Under the pieces are notes generated by a model. It saw only the letters and a list, made by a program, of their open reading frames with translations, did not search any database and was not told the origin of the DNA. Source: Agapetus fuscipes (lineage: Eukaryota > Arthropoda > Insecta > Trichoptera > Glossosomatidae). From it: a DNA stretch of 64,000 nt. The position numbers and the translations under genes are program-made. This document shows, piece by piece, positions 53,885 to 63,906 of the stretch; position 1 is the stretch's first letter, and every line of letters starts with the position of its first letter. The DNA lies in the NCBI GenBank assembly GCA_951799405.1, contig OX637352.1, forward strand, positions 10,240,820 to 10,304,819. Direction: 5' to 3'.

Positions 53885-54132
53885 GAGTGGAACCTATTTA
53901 TTTGTAGAAATAAAAGGTTTGGCGTTTCGCCACCTCTTCACTTGAAGGACGGATTAGGTACCAAGCTTCCCAGGAAGTAAGTTTTCATTCCTTGTGAAGG
54001 CTGAGCGGGCATTGCAGGTATTCTGATTTTCTTTGAAACGGAAATCATGTTTGATACCCTTTTTGGAGATCGAACCCTAGCCCACTGTAATGTAACGCAA
54101 GAATTTAACCAACTGATCTATCCACCGTAACG
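53885..54132 (-). mobile_element. family A Tyr-like module, old antisense copy
   Basis: ggaacctatttatttgtaga, ttccttgtgaaggctgagcg and taaccaactgatctatccac. Confidence 0.5.
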
Positions 54133-54414
54133 CTTAAGGATAATATAAATATTTAAATATTATTTTAGTGTGTAAAATATTATAAATGTATACGATTTTC
54201 ACCCTTGCACGCATAGCCAGTTTCGAGCATATTTTCAGGGATTTCACGCACGTTTTTGTGACTTATTTTCCTTTGCCAGCGCGAAACAATTTATGATATT
54301 TTTATGTTGATAATGCAAAGCTTGTTCTGACAAAAAAATACTCAATTTATTTCGCATATTTTTTGTACGAATGCCAAAATATGAGACGTCACCTCGTAGA
54401 ACAGATTTTTTCAT

Positions 54415-54500
54415 ATTGTTACAAATGTGTGATTGTGTGTCTTTGTGTTTTTACTTGTGCAAGTGTGTTCGTGTATCTAAATGTAGGTGTTTAACCAATT
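54415..54500. repeat. TGTG-rich repeat, reverse of the 46.08 kb repeat
   Basis: tgtgattgtgtgtctttgtg and aaatgtaggtgttt mirror the earlier copy. Confidence 0.45.
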
Positions 54501-54599
54501 GTACTTGTAAGTGTTCGATATAGTGTGAGTATTTGCTCGAATATTTTTTCAAAATCTCACGTGTGTCAGTCCCCAATGGATTTAATAATTTGTAAAAAA

Positions 54600-54804
54600 A
54601 ACATTTAAAAAAAAAATAGATTTGTGAAAAGGGATGCAATCCACCAACCTATTTTCCCTGGCCAGTTGTCTTCATGTGAAAGCAGAAGCTTGTGTGCATG
54701 CAACGGCATCTGTTTAACTTGGGTCGATGTTTCGAGATTCGAACCAACGTTATCCGGTTCCAAATAACCCGATTTGATTCCCACGGCTATAACACCGACT
54801 AAAT
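54600..54804 (-). mobile_element. family C SINE, antisense
   Basis: aaaatagatttgtgaaaagg, ttccctggccagttgtcttc, gagattcgaaccaacgttat and cacggctataacaccgacta. It has a short deletion before the B box. Confidence 0.75.
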
Positions 54805-55371
54805 GTTGTATGGTATACGGGTATCGCCGTCGAAATTTGTACCTTTTGTCTTGTGCGTGTGTCGCCTAATGATTTTCAGTTTTTTCATAAAAACTGGTGA
54901 TGTCTACTGAATTCCAGATTTATTAGAGTAAAGTATTTGAAAAGCGTATCGAAATACAAAAAAAAATCTGCAAAAAGCATGAAGTGGCGATGTAATTAAA
55001 AAATAAAACAAAATCGCCTTTTTTCTATTCTCATACAAATTTTACAGGTCCGCAATCCGTTTTTGACCCTTTGATGGCAAGATACGATAAAAAATAGTCA
55101 AATTTTTATAAAGTTGAGTATTTTTTCATATACCTTAGTAACCTTTCTTTTGTTTTCAGTATTAGCCACAATAATATTTATTTATTTATACACAAAATAT
55201 TTTTGGTTCCGAAATTTTTCTTTTAGTGTGTTACCATTTTCATTGAAACTGACAAAAACAGGCGTTTTTTTTATTGACGAACGCCACCTAACCGTTACTG
55301 CGCTACGTCACATTTGTGAGATTAAGGCATATTAATATTGGTTAAAAAATTATACTTCCTTAAAATAAAAA

Positions 55372-55436
55372 TAAACGCAACTAAGCTACACATAAAGCGT
55401 AACTTCTTGCCGTGTTATCCCTGAAGGGGTCGCAAC
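55372..55436 (-). mobile_element. family A 3' end fragment, antisense
   Basis: acgcaactaagctacacata and ccctgaaggggtcgca. Flanking sequences (ttgtgcgtgtgtcgcctaat at about 54,850 and its reverse at about 55,440) are inverted around it. Confidence 0.55.
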
Positions 55437-55604
55437 ACTGAAAATCATTAGGCGACACACGCACAAGACAAAAGGTACAAATTTCGACGGCGATACCCAT
55501 TCTGAAAAGTGGAATACGGGAATAAATTCACGGGGTGGTTTTTGGATTCCTTGATCAACCGCAGCCACCGCTAACTAACTCCAGTTCAAATTTGAATGCA
55601 CCCA

Positions 55605-56075
55605 CCGCTGTCTCGTCACCTAAATGCTTGTTTGTCTCATCTCCAACAGAGGTAATTTCACATGAGCAGTGTTTGTATGTATGTGTATTGAACCAATGTG
55701 TCTTATGAATACTAGAAATTGATTTTGAAAACATTGCAAACAACTCTCACATTATCGTGTTGTACGTTTTTTTCTTAGCTCAGATTGTATATAATGTTAT
55801 TTATTATTATTATTTTTTTAAATAGATTTGTGGAAAGGAATGCAATCCACCAACCTATTTTACCTGGCCAGTTGTCTTCATGCGAAAGCAGAAGCTTGTG
55901 TGCATGCAACGACATCTGTTGAACCAGGGTTGAAGTTATCGTCGCGGGATTCGAACCAGCGTTATCCGGTTCCAAATAACCTGCTTGATCCCCGCGGCTA
56001 TAACACCGACATTGAAAGGTCATTTTTGAATCAGATGGAAGATAAGCTAAAAAAGCACTGGAGTGTCGTATTATC
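55605..56075. mobile_element. family T MITE-like element split by a family C SINE
   Basis: Left part taaatgcttgtttgtctcat ... agctcagattgtatataatg. After the SINE the right part continues attgaaaggtcatttttgaa and ataagctaaaaaagcactgg. The outside ends gtctcgtcacc and ggagtgtcg remain recognisable. Confidence 0.65.
55812..56012 (-). mobile_element. family C SINE nested in family T
   Basis: ttttttaaatagatttgtgg, acctggccagttgtcttcat, cgggattcgaaccagcgtta and ccccgcggctataacaccga. The order T first, C later is clear from the nesting. Confidence 0.8.
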
Positions 56076-56439
56076 ACCTAGACAACATCAATGTCTTGAT
56101 ACAGGTCGTATAGACCAAAGTTTAAGTTTCAATGGATCATGTTTATTAAATGCTAGCCTTAAATTGCAAAAATGCATTATTGTAAGTAAGTTTTTTTTTA
56201 AATAAAACGTTTAAAAAAGTTTTTATAAACATTAAATGAAAAAGCACGTTTTCGCTTACCTTCACATTTTCCTGGAAAGTTTCTTGATATTCTGGAAAAA
56301 AGGGAAAATATTTATTTGTATTACTTTTAAAAAATACATAACGTACATACGTTTAAATAAAACTTGTATAGCTATCCTTATAGTTATACTTAAAACTATT
56401 GTTTAAGGCTACGCATAAATAGCTATTATTGCTTCAACA

Positions 56440-56512
56440 AACAGGGATAACAAAGACCAAGTGAACCATTTTTTTTACAGTATAGGTGGTCAGCCTCATA
56501 TCATCCTATAAG
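56440..56512 (-). mobile_element. family B 5' fragment, antisense
   Basis: aacaaacagggataacaaag, cagtataggtggtcagcctc and atcctataagtc. Confidence 0.6.
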
Positions 56513-56767
56513 TCTCCTTGACTGATGGGTTAGTATGAGGCTGACCCCCCGTGCTGTAAAAATTTGTTCACCTCTACCAATTCCACCTCGGTTTTAGGGA
56601 AAGACGGCAGAAGTTGCAAGGTTTATGTTAATGTGAGGTTTTGTTTATTTGCATGCACACATGCAGAATGTGTAGGCGCGAACCTACATGACGTGCCTGT
56701 GTGGGCATGCATTTAATGTGCGACTTAAATGTTAAAATATCTTTGCAGCTTAGATTATAGATAAATA
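56513..56767 (+). mobile_element. family B, sense, full length (third variant)
   Basis: tccttgactgatgggttagt, atgcagaatgtgtaggcgcg and ctttgcagcttagattatag. It is head-to-head with the preceding fragment. Confidence 0.8.
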
Positions 56768-56934
56768 TCGAAGTCGAGGAACGATACATTAACAAACAAA
56801 AAATGTCCAGTCGTAAGAAGCAAAATATCTTACATATTATGATAAAAACAGTACATAGAGTAGAGATCACATAAAAGGTGCGTCTTTAGTGCCACCAGCG
56901 GTATTATTATTATTATTTGCCTAATAAAGCCATC

Positions 56935-57060
56935 CATCTCTTCGGCCTCACGCAAACATTCCCCCCCCCCAACATTAAATAATTTCCTTGAGAACTTACG
57001 CAATAATCCAGACTGGATAATATCTACCCCAACCTCCCCCCCCCCTCCATTAAATATAAT
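56935..57060. repeat. duplicated poly(C) tracts
   Basis: Two c-runs of about ten (near 56,960 and 57,040), each followed by attaaat, suggest a local duplication of about 80 bp. Confidence 0.4.
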
Positions 57061-57147
57061 ACTTGCTACCTTAAGTATCAATTTGTACGAAATTTACGAG
57101 ACAGCAAAGTCATCGAGTTTCTTATTTCATCATATTTTCTGAAAAGA

Positions 57148-57367
57148 CGAAACGCAACTAAGCTACTACGCATATAGTGTAACTTCTTGCCGTATTATCC
57201 CCGAACTTGTGGAGGTTGATTAAACCTTGCCAGTATTTTATTTTAAGGTTTGAAATAAACACCGAAATGAGAAATCATTTCCAAGTTTCAATTCTCGGTG
57301 GGACTCGAACCCGAGCCCACGACATGGAATGCAATCACTCTACCAATTGAGCTATCGACTGAACGAT
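57148..57367 (-). mobile_element. family A Tyr-like module, antisense, internally deleted
   Basis: acgcaactaagctactacgc, ggtttgaaataaacaccgaa, gggactcgaacccgagccca and tctaccaattgagctatcga. Confidence 0.65.
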
Positions 57368-57399
57368 GATGAACCGAGATGTGCTAAAATCTATTATCT

Positions 57400-57545
57400 T
57401 TGATCCAAGTTGTAAGAATGGATTATCATTTAAGATTTACCAATGTCCCCCCAGTTTTAGGGAAAGGCGGCAGGAGTTTATTGCATCTGAGTTTTGGTTT
57501 ATTTTGTGTGCACCTACACATAGAGCTTTAGTAAATTAATACTTA
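57400..57545 (+). mobile_element. family B, old mosaic copy
   Basis: A sense middle section (ccaatgtccccccagtttta, gggaaaggcggcaggagttt) lies next to an antisense tail piece (tgatccaagttgtaagaat). Confidence 0.4.
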
Positions 57546-57985
57546 TTTAGTTTTATCCTTAAGGTGGCAGTATCTTTAAAAATCAAAGCTTTTCCCTTAC
57601 TTGTATTGAGTGTAAATATACCTTGGTAATCATTCATTACTCGACAACTTTGTCACATAGTAAAGGTTTTTGTAAGCTCATACTCGGATCTGGCAGCATA
57701 AATAGTATGATCGATGGCTTCTCGTTAAGGTTGTATGATTGGACGATATTTATGTTTAAATTTATATTTTCAACATTTTTATTTATTGAGATTCCTGAAG
57801 GCTATTTATCACATTTCAGGCTAAGTTGTGTAATAAATTAAAATGAAAAATTTCGGGAAAATAACAATATACCCACCTGACGATGGTCTAAGTAACTAAA
57901 TTTGTATAATTATAATAGAAATAGGTTGCAAGGTTTCCATGAAAATCGTGAAACGTTTTTTTCCGTCTTCAAAATGAAAACAAAA
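57546..57985. other. unassigned AT-rich flank of the BEL element
   Basis: No recognised family or coding frame. Confidence 0.4.
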
Positions 57986-57986
57986 T

Positions 57987-58345
57987 TGGTCCAAATTTAA
58001 TATGACCAAATTAATTAAAATAATATACCTACCAAGAATAGTAATCTTTTTGTCTTTGGTACATTCTGTTGGGTTGGTATTGCATTTCTGACAGATGTCA
58101 CAGGCGCATTAAAACCTAACTTCCTTCTGTCTCTTCTGTCTCAATCGTCGCCATGGTAACTTGTCCCAACTGTTCATCTAATTTTATTCACGTAATCCTT
58201 TGTAAAAACCCCTTGTAATCTTTATGGAATAAAGGACCATTAAATTGTTTAACTAACTACATCTTTCAAGTCATCTCCACACCCCGCATCACCTCAAAAT
58301 TAAAGTCAGCACCGAACATACAGTCCACGAGCAAAAACCCGACCA
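57987..58345 (+). mobile_element. BEL/Pao left LTR
   Basis: It starts tggtccaaatttaatatgac, and the same sequence recurs from 63,907 to the window end over 94 bases with no difference seen, which fixes the 5' end. AATAAA occurs at 58,228 (ggaataaaggac). The 3' end is placed at gacca just before ttttt and the primer-binding-site-like sequence, which is an inference because the right LTR is incomplete. The element end bases TG...CA fit. Confidence 0.7.
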
Positions 58346-58446
58346 TTTTTGGTCCATCGAGCCGCATCGTGACCATTTTTGGTCCATCGAGCCGCATCGT
58401 GACCATTTTTGGTCCATCGAGCCGCATCGTGACCATTTTTGGTCAC
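58341..58446 (+). repeat. triplicated 30 bp unit containing the primer-binding-site-like sequence
   Basis: tgaccatttttggtccatcg with agccgcatcg repeats three times and a fourth partial unit breaks off at ggtcacttcgag. tggtccatcgagccg is close to the complement of the 3' end of eukaryotic tRNA-Tyr (ending GGCTCGAAGGACCA), the usual primer class for many BEL/Pao elements. The first unit directly follows the likely LTR end. Confidence 0.6.
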
Positions 58447-58614
58447 TTCGAGCAGGATGAGCGACCTTGTTGCTCCATACCAGCGGATTATTCAGTGAAC
58501 TAGCATCTGGAGTCATCTGCGTCCACCGAGGACCCTTTTGTGCTCACAAAAAGCGGACTTTTACGCAGCGCGACGGAGAGGAGAGCACGTGGCCCCATAC
58601 AGCGGGCGCACATT

Positions 58615-59240
58615 CATCAGCGGGCCGGGCAGAGGGAACCACTCCTTCTGACGAATGCGGAGCGCTGCTTTGTACAAGCAAGCGTCCCCACATCAGTTTG
58701 TGAAGCAAACTGAGCCCCACATCGACTGCGCAAGGGCCGCATGGCCTAGTGCGAGAGTCATCCTTCATCATCGGGCCGGGCAGAGGGAGCTTCTCCTTCT
58801 GACGAATGCGGAGCGCTGCTTTGTGCAAGCAGCCGCCCCCACATCAGCTGATTGCCATCAGTTGAGCCCATCATCGACTGCGCAAGGGCCGCATGGCCTA
58901 GTGCGAGAGTCATCCTTCATCATCGGGCCGGGCAGAGGGAGCTTCTCCTTCTGACGAATGCGGAGCGCTGCTTTGTGCAAGCAGCCGCCCCCACATCAGC
59001 TGATTGCCATCAGTTGAGCCCATCATCGACTGCGCAAGGGCCGCATGGCCTAGTGCGAGAGTCATCCTTCATCAGCGGGCCGGGCAGAGGGAACCACTCC
59101 TTCTGACGAATGCGGAGCGCTGCTTTGTACAAGCAGGCGTCCCCACATCAGTTTGTGAAGCAAACTGAGCCCCACATCGACTGCGCACAGGCCCAGGCCT
59201 AGTGCGAGAGTCATCCATCATCATCCACGAGCAGGAGGAG
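58615..59240 (+). repeat. 152 bp tandem repeats in the BEL leader
   Basis: cgggccgggcagaggga starts at 58,621, 58,772, 58,924 and 59,076 (spacing 151-152), with a fifth partial unit near 59,227. The units alternate between two versions: cccacatcagtttgtgaagc in units 1 and 4, and cccacatcagctgattgcca in units 2 and 3. The leader is much more GC-rich than the coding region. Open frames through it are by-products. Confidence 0.85.
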
Positions 59241-59444
59241 CTTCTCCTTCTGACGAACCAGGAGCGCTGCTTGGTGCAGGCAGGCGCCCCATATCAGCTG
59301 ACCAAAGCTGAGATCGACACCACGCACGGGCCGCACGAGCTGCCAGACCCAGTACGAGTCACGGGATCACCGAGGATTCCTCCACACAGGCAGGCCAGTG
59401 TTATTTATCTATTTATTTGTGATTAGTGTATATTGTGTTTCAAA

Positions 59445-62400
59445 ATGACGACTAGACTGTCAAATTGGACGAGGACATTGTCAGCTAGATTAGCTACCTA
59501 TGAACAATATATTTTAAAGGAAAATTTAGAAATCTCACTAGTAAAATCAAAACTATGTCAAATCAGAGAAATAATAACAAAATTTAATGAATTGTATAAC
59601 CATAATGTAGATGCTTTGGCCAATGATGAGGACCTACATAGAACAATGCTACACCAGGAAGAGGTCCTGGTGAATTTAATAGCAAAGTATGAAGGGTTCT
59701 TAGAGCAATCTGAGGCCAATAGCCTAAAAATTAATCATATAGTTAATAATGAATTCTGTAACCCCATGAACTTACCTAAATTGTCAATTCCGATCTTTGA
59801 TGGAAAATATGACAACTGGGTAACATTTAGAGATTTATTTTTGGCCTTAATAGACAATAATGCAAACATTTCAAATATAGAGAAATTCATGTATCTGAAA
59901 AATTCGTTATCTCCTCAAGTACAGTCAATCTTAGCGCAATTAGAAGTATCAGGGAAAAACTACCCCCTGGCATATAGTATTTTGGAAGCAAGATACAACA
60001 ACAAGGAGATCTTAATAAAAACGCATCTAGATAACATACACAGTATTAAATTTAATGTGAGAAGATTTAATGAGATTCACAATTTCACCAACACTATAAG
60101 TAGTAATTTAAATGCACTGCACAGCTTGGGGGTTGACACTTCGAACTGGGATGAATTACTCATCTACCAGTTTCTGAAGCAATTAGACCCACCAAGCATT
60201 AGCGATTGGAAGTCCCACAAGGACTACAAATCGGTTAATGATTTTTTGGCATTTCTAAAAAAAAAGGCATCTCATTTAGAAATGTATAATCAATACACTC
60301 TCGAGCCAACGAATAGCAAACCTGCAACCAAGAAAGCGTTGCTTACAATAGAAGGTGTCAAGTGTCCGATCTGTAAAGGACCACATTACATTCACACATG
60401 CAGTCAATTCATACAGTTAAATGTTTCTCAAAGGCGGGATTCCGCAAAAAGTAATAGATTATGCTTCAATTGTCTTCGCATTGGGCACCAAGCATACAAA
60501 TGCCGTAGCTCAAGCAAATGCAAAAAATGTCAAAGCAATCACCATACATTGTTACATACTATAGACCATAAGATTGCCTTGGCAGCATTTAGTAATTCCA
60601 ATAATGTTCAAGCTATGTTAACAACTGTAAGCGTACACTTGTATGACTCAGACGGGTCGTCAAGAACTGTACGAGCCGTTTTAGATAATGGGTCGCAGGC
60701 AAACTTCCTAACAAGGGAACTAGCTGACTCATTGAAGCTTCCTAAATCTACGTTAAAAATGCCTATTGAAGGTATTCAACAACAAACAAGTTATTCATCT
60801 GAAGCCGTTACGGCTACAATAGCTTCTCGATTATCTGGTTTTAAAACTGAATGTTCATTCCTTGTTGTAGAAACCATAACTACAAATCTTCCCCAAACCA
60901 GTTTCAGGTGTGAGCCGCCCGTACCACTGCGCGACCTGGCAGACCCACAGTTTGCCAAGGCTGGCGCAGTCTCCATGCTGCTCGGCGCAGACGTCTTTTG
61001 GAGAATCCTGCGCTGCAGCCGGACGTCGCTGTCAAGGGGAGGGCTCCGGTTCTATCCCTCACACTTGGGATGGTTGGCGACCGGTTTGGCACCAATGCAA
61101 GCTACCTTCGTATCATCGATGCTGACTGCGGCGTCTGGAGGATCCCGAAGGACGTCTGGGTCCAGCAGAGGAGCGTCAACCGGTCTTCACGGACTGGTAG
61201 AAGCTTTTTGGAAGTGTGAAACCATCGAGAATACTAAACATCAATCTTTAGAAGAAAAGGCTATGGAAGATCTATTCGTCCAAACCACAACCCGATCACC
61301 GCAGGGGAGATTCCAGACACGCATAGGTCTGAAGTCGGACCCTGGGGTATTAGGCGATTCATTAGCGCGAGCATCAAAATGTCTGATCTCGCTAGAATCC
61401 AAACTCAACCGCAATCCTCAGCTCAAGGCGCGGTATGATGACTTTTTATCCGAATATTTAGCTTTAGGACACATGAGTCTTGTGCCCCCACATAACACTC
61501 AAATTGATTATTATTTTCCGCATCACGCGGTAATAAAAGAACATTCCACGACTACAAAACTGAGAGTAGTATTCAATGGGAGCGCCAGAACTACCTCTGG
61601 GCTTTCGTTGAATGACATTTTAATGATAGGACCTACTGTGCAACAAGATCTATTTGACATTTTGTTACGTTTCAGAACGCCCAGGTGGGTGATGACAGCT
61701 GACGTGGAGAAAATGTATCGACAAATAGATATTCAGCCACAGGACAGACCTCTTCAAAGAATCCTATGGAGAGACAGTGTGACTCACTTGCCTTGCCAGT
61801 ATCAGTTAAACACGGTTACATACGGAACCGCTTCAGTCCCCTTCCTAGCTACGAGATGCATCATGCAACTCGCTCAAACAAATAGGGACAAGTACCCTGA
61901 AGCTTGTCAAGTTATCGAGTCAGACATGTACATGGACGACTTGATAACTGGACACGACGATATTAATCAGCTCAATTTGATTAAAACCCAAATTACTGAA
62001 ATATTTAATAGTGCATGTATGTCATTAAGAAAGTGGACAACCAATAGTTCCCTACAATTGCAAGAAAGTGTTTCATCTGTAAATTTTGCAAACCATGACA
62101 CTTATAAAACTTTAGGATTAACGTGGCAACCTAGTACTGACACGTTGATATTCAATTTACACATTGAATGTAACGAAGCAAATTTAACCAAGCGATCAAT
62201 TTTATCTGCGATAGCCAGAACGTTTGATCCTTTAGGGTTGCTCTCTCCCATTACTATAATTTCCAAACTCTTTATGCAACGGCTGTGGCAAGAAAGCAGT
62301 AAATGGGATGATGAGTTATCTACTCCAACAAAAACTGAATGGTGTAATTTTGTGCATCAGTTCAACCTAGCAGCCTCCATACATGTAGCACGGCATGTAT

Positions 62401-62774
62401 GTGGAACAGATCATAAATCCTCCGTAGAACTACACGGCTTTGCGGATGCCTCTATACGAGCATTCGGAGCATGTATCTATTTAGTTACTCGCAACGAGTT
62501 GACTTCCGAAGTTAACTCTCAACTTTTTTGTGCCAAGTCAAAGGTAGCACCTTTGCAACAAATCTCCTTACCCCGGTTAGAATTGAACGCAGCCTTATTA
62601 TTATCTAAATTATTTAAACGCGTTAGTGAGACGAGTAACCTGGTGATAACAAGGTCCACATTGTGGACAGATTCTAGCATAACACTTGCCTGGATTGCCA
62701 GTCAAACTTTTAGATGGACCCCATCACGGTGGTCTATGGGAAACTACTGTAAAAAGCGCAAAGCATTTATTTAA
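59445..62774 (+). CDS. BEL/Pao gag-pol polyprotein, 3'-truncated by internal deletion
   Basis: 1,109 residues from the ATG at 59,445 (a TTG 12 bases upstream is in frame but unlikely). In order: a gag-like region with the DUF1759-type segment LPKLSIPIFDGKYDNWVTFR (from residue 110), two zinc knuckles (CPICKGPHYIHTC at 307, CFNCLRIGHQAYKC at 340), a Pao-type protease with VLDNGSQANF (catalytic D at 414), reverse transcriptase with WVMTADVEKMY (D at 753) and YMDDL (829-832), and RNase H with FADAS (D 1001), LPRLELN (E 1046) and LWTDSS (D 1076). The protein would act in a virus-like particle to make and insert cDNA. The stretch at about 520-585 (60,990-61,200) looks out of frame and is unusually GC-rich. 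After residue 1090 the frame runs into integrase DNA in the wrong phase and stops. Full BEL/Pao polyproteins are much longer, so this copy cannot integrate by itself. Confidence 0.85.
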   Translation: MTTRLSNWTRTLSARLATYEQYILKENLEISLVKSKLCQIREIITKFNELYNHNVDALANDEDLHRTMLHQEEVLVNLIAKYEGFLEQSEANSLKINHIVNNEFCNPMNLPKLSIPIFDGKYDNWVTFRDLFLALIDNNANISNIEKFMYLKNSLSPQVQSILAQLEVSGKNYPLAYSILEARYNNKEILIKTHLDNIHSIKFNVRRFNEIHNFTNTISSNLNALHSLGVDTSNWDELLIYQFLKQLDPPSISDWKSHKDYKSVNDFLAFLKKKASHLEMYNQYTLEPTNSKPATKKALLTIEGVKCPICKGPHYIHTCSQFIQLNVSQRRDSAKSNRLCFNCLRIGHQAYKCRSSSKCKKCQSNHHTLLHTIDHKIALAAFSNSNNVQAMLTTVSVHLYDSDGSSRTVRAVLDNGSQANFLTRELADSLKLPKSTLKMPIEGIQQQTSYSSEAVTATIASRLSGFKTECSFLVVETITTNLPQTSFRCEPPVPLRDLADPQFAKAGAVSMLLGADVFWRILRCSRTSLSRGGLRFYPSHLGWLATGLAPMQATFVSSMLTAASGGSRRTSGSSRGASTGLHGLVEAFWKCETIENTKHQSLEEKAMEDLFVQTTTRSPQGRFQTRIGLKSDPGVLGDSLARASKCLISLESKLNRNPQLKARYDDFLSEYLALGHMSLVPPHNTQIDYYFPHHAVIKEHSTTTKLRVVFNGSARTTSGLSLNDILMIGPTVQQDLFDILLRFRTPRWVMTADVEKMYRQIDIQPQDRPLQRILWRDSVTHLPCQYQLNTVTYGTASVPFLATRCIMQLAQTNRDKYPEACQVIESDMYMDDLITGHDDINQLNLIKTQITEIFNSACMSLRKWTTNSSLQLQESVSSVNFANHDTYKTLGLTWQPSTDTLIFNLHIECNEANLTKRSILSAIARTFDPLGLLSPITIISKLFMQRLWQESSKWDDELSTPTKTEWCNFVHQFNLAASIHVARHVCGTDHKSSVELHGFADASIRAFGACIYLVTRNELTSEVNSQLFCAKSKVAPLQQISLPRLELNAALLLSKLFKRVSETSNLVITRSTLWTDSSITLAWIASQTFRWTPSRWSMGNYCKKRKAFI

Positions 62775-63279
62775 AAAGTTAGTGGGCAATCATACCCTCA
62801 CTTTTGAAGAATGTTCTACTTTATTAATCCAAGTCGAAGCTTGTCTGAATTCAAGGCCGTTGACACCCTTATCAGACGATCCTAATGACTTGTTACCATT
62901 GACTCCGGGTCATTTCCTTATCGGAGGACCACTGGTCGCTCTTCCCGAACCAGATCTGAATCATATTCCAATCCATGCAGTTAATCGGTATCAACTGTTA
63001 AGTCGACTATTCCAGACCTTCTGGAAGCGTTGGACTAATGAATATCTCAATTCTTTGCAACCTCGCAAGAAATGGACTCAGTTAACGACATCTACACTAC
63101 AAATTAATGATTTAGTTGTGCTTAGGGAGGATAATCAACCGCCCTTGAGATGGAGATTGGGAAGAGTAACAGAATTACATCCTGGTACGGATGGTATTCT
63201 GAGAGTAGTATCCATAAAAACTGACTCTGGTATTAAAAAGAGACCAATTCAAAAATTAAGTAAATTACCTATTTGGTAA
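62716..63279 (+). pseudogene. BEL/Pao integrase C-terminal part, out of frame with gag-pol
   Basis: Homology starts at about 62,716 with PHHGGLWETTVKSAKHLFKK, which includes the third acidic residue of the integrase core (the E in GLWE). It continues with VEACLNSRPLTPLSDDPNDL, LTPGHFLIGGPLVALPEPDL, SRLFQTFWKRWTNEYL and a C-terminal DLVVLREDNQPPLRWRLGRV, ending at a TAA at 63,277-63,279. This is the DUF5641-like C-terminus typical of BEL/Pao integrase. The zinc-binding HHCC region and the first two catalytic aspartates are absent. The methionine at 62,686 lies in RNase H DNA and is not a real start. It overlaps the end of the preceding frame in another phase. Confidence 0.8.
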
Positions 63280-63906
63280 TTCCTAGCAGGATAAATGATT
63301 ATGTACTTACCGATAATTATTTGTCTTATGTTATCTGTAACTTCACTTTATGTTTTATGTTACTATGCAAGAACTGATCACATTAAATTATGTATTTAAT
63401 TAATTAAAAGGCTGAGTAATTATAAGTACACTTTATTGAATCCATGTAAATTTGTATGTAAATGCTTACCTACAAGGGTAACTCACCATATCAACTTAAT
63501 TGAAGTATCATTTGTTGCTAACACAATTGACTACCATACATACAACAAGTAAGATTAATACTTAACTTTCAACTGCTTCAAGGTGTATAAGTCAAATAAA
63601 TTATTTTCAAAGTCAGAATTCTATTTAAGTTTGTATGCACCTACCATTGTTTTGTATAATCAATGATTCTTAGATCTAAGTGTTGATTTCTACAGACAAG
63701 TACCAGTTATTGAAAAGCAAAAAAGAATTATAAATTAGAGTCAATCACTGTTAACCAGTATATTATGACAACCTCAAAAATACAGTCCACGATGTAACAT
63801 TATGTAAACGAGCTATCATACATCATTGTGGAGATGACCTCTCTAGTAATATTGCCAAATATTCACCGTTATAACACGGTATTTGCCAATCTGAGGCCCG
63901 CCAGTA
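63280..63906 (+). mobile_element. BEL/Pao 3' untranslated region
   Basis: AT-rich, with no envelope-like frame. Just before the right LTR the sequence is ccaatctgaggcccgccagta, which is not a clear polypurine tract. Short word tacagtccacga (63,783) also occurs at 58,319 near the end of the left LTR. Confidence 0.6.

Noticed and set aside
1..57985. Host protein-coding gene with introns
   Set aside because: No exon-like conserved peptide outside transposon remnants was seen on either strand; short exons without homology cannot be excluded by eye.
58467..59426. Open frames in the BEL leader on both strands
   Set aside because: They follow from the GC-rich 152 bp repeats and have no recognised domain.
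60791..61125. Antisense and alternate-frame proteins over the protease-RT region
   Set aside because: They lie in the GC-rich patch, where stop codons are rare; the gag-pol frame explains the DNA.
63885..63906. Polypurine tract before the right LTR
   Set aside because: The bases just upstream contain many pyrimidines, so no clear tract can be claimed.
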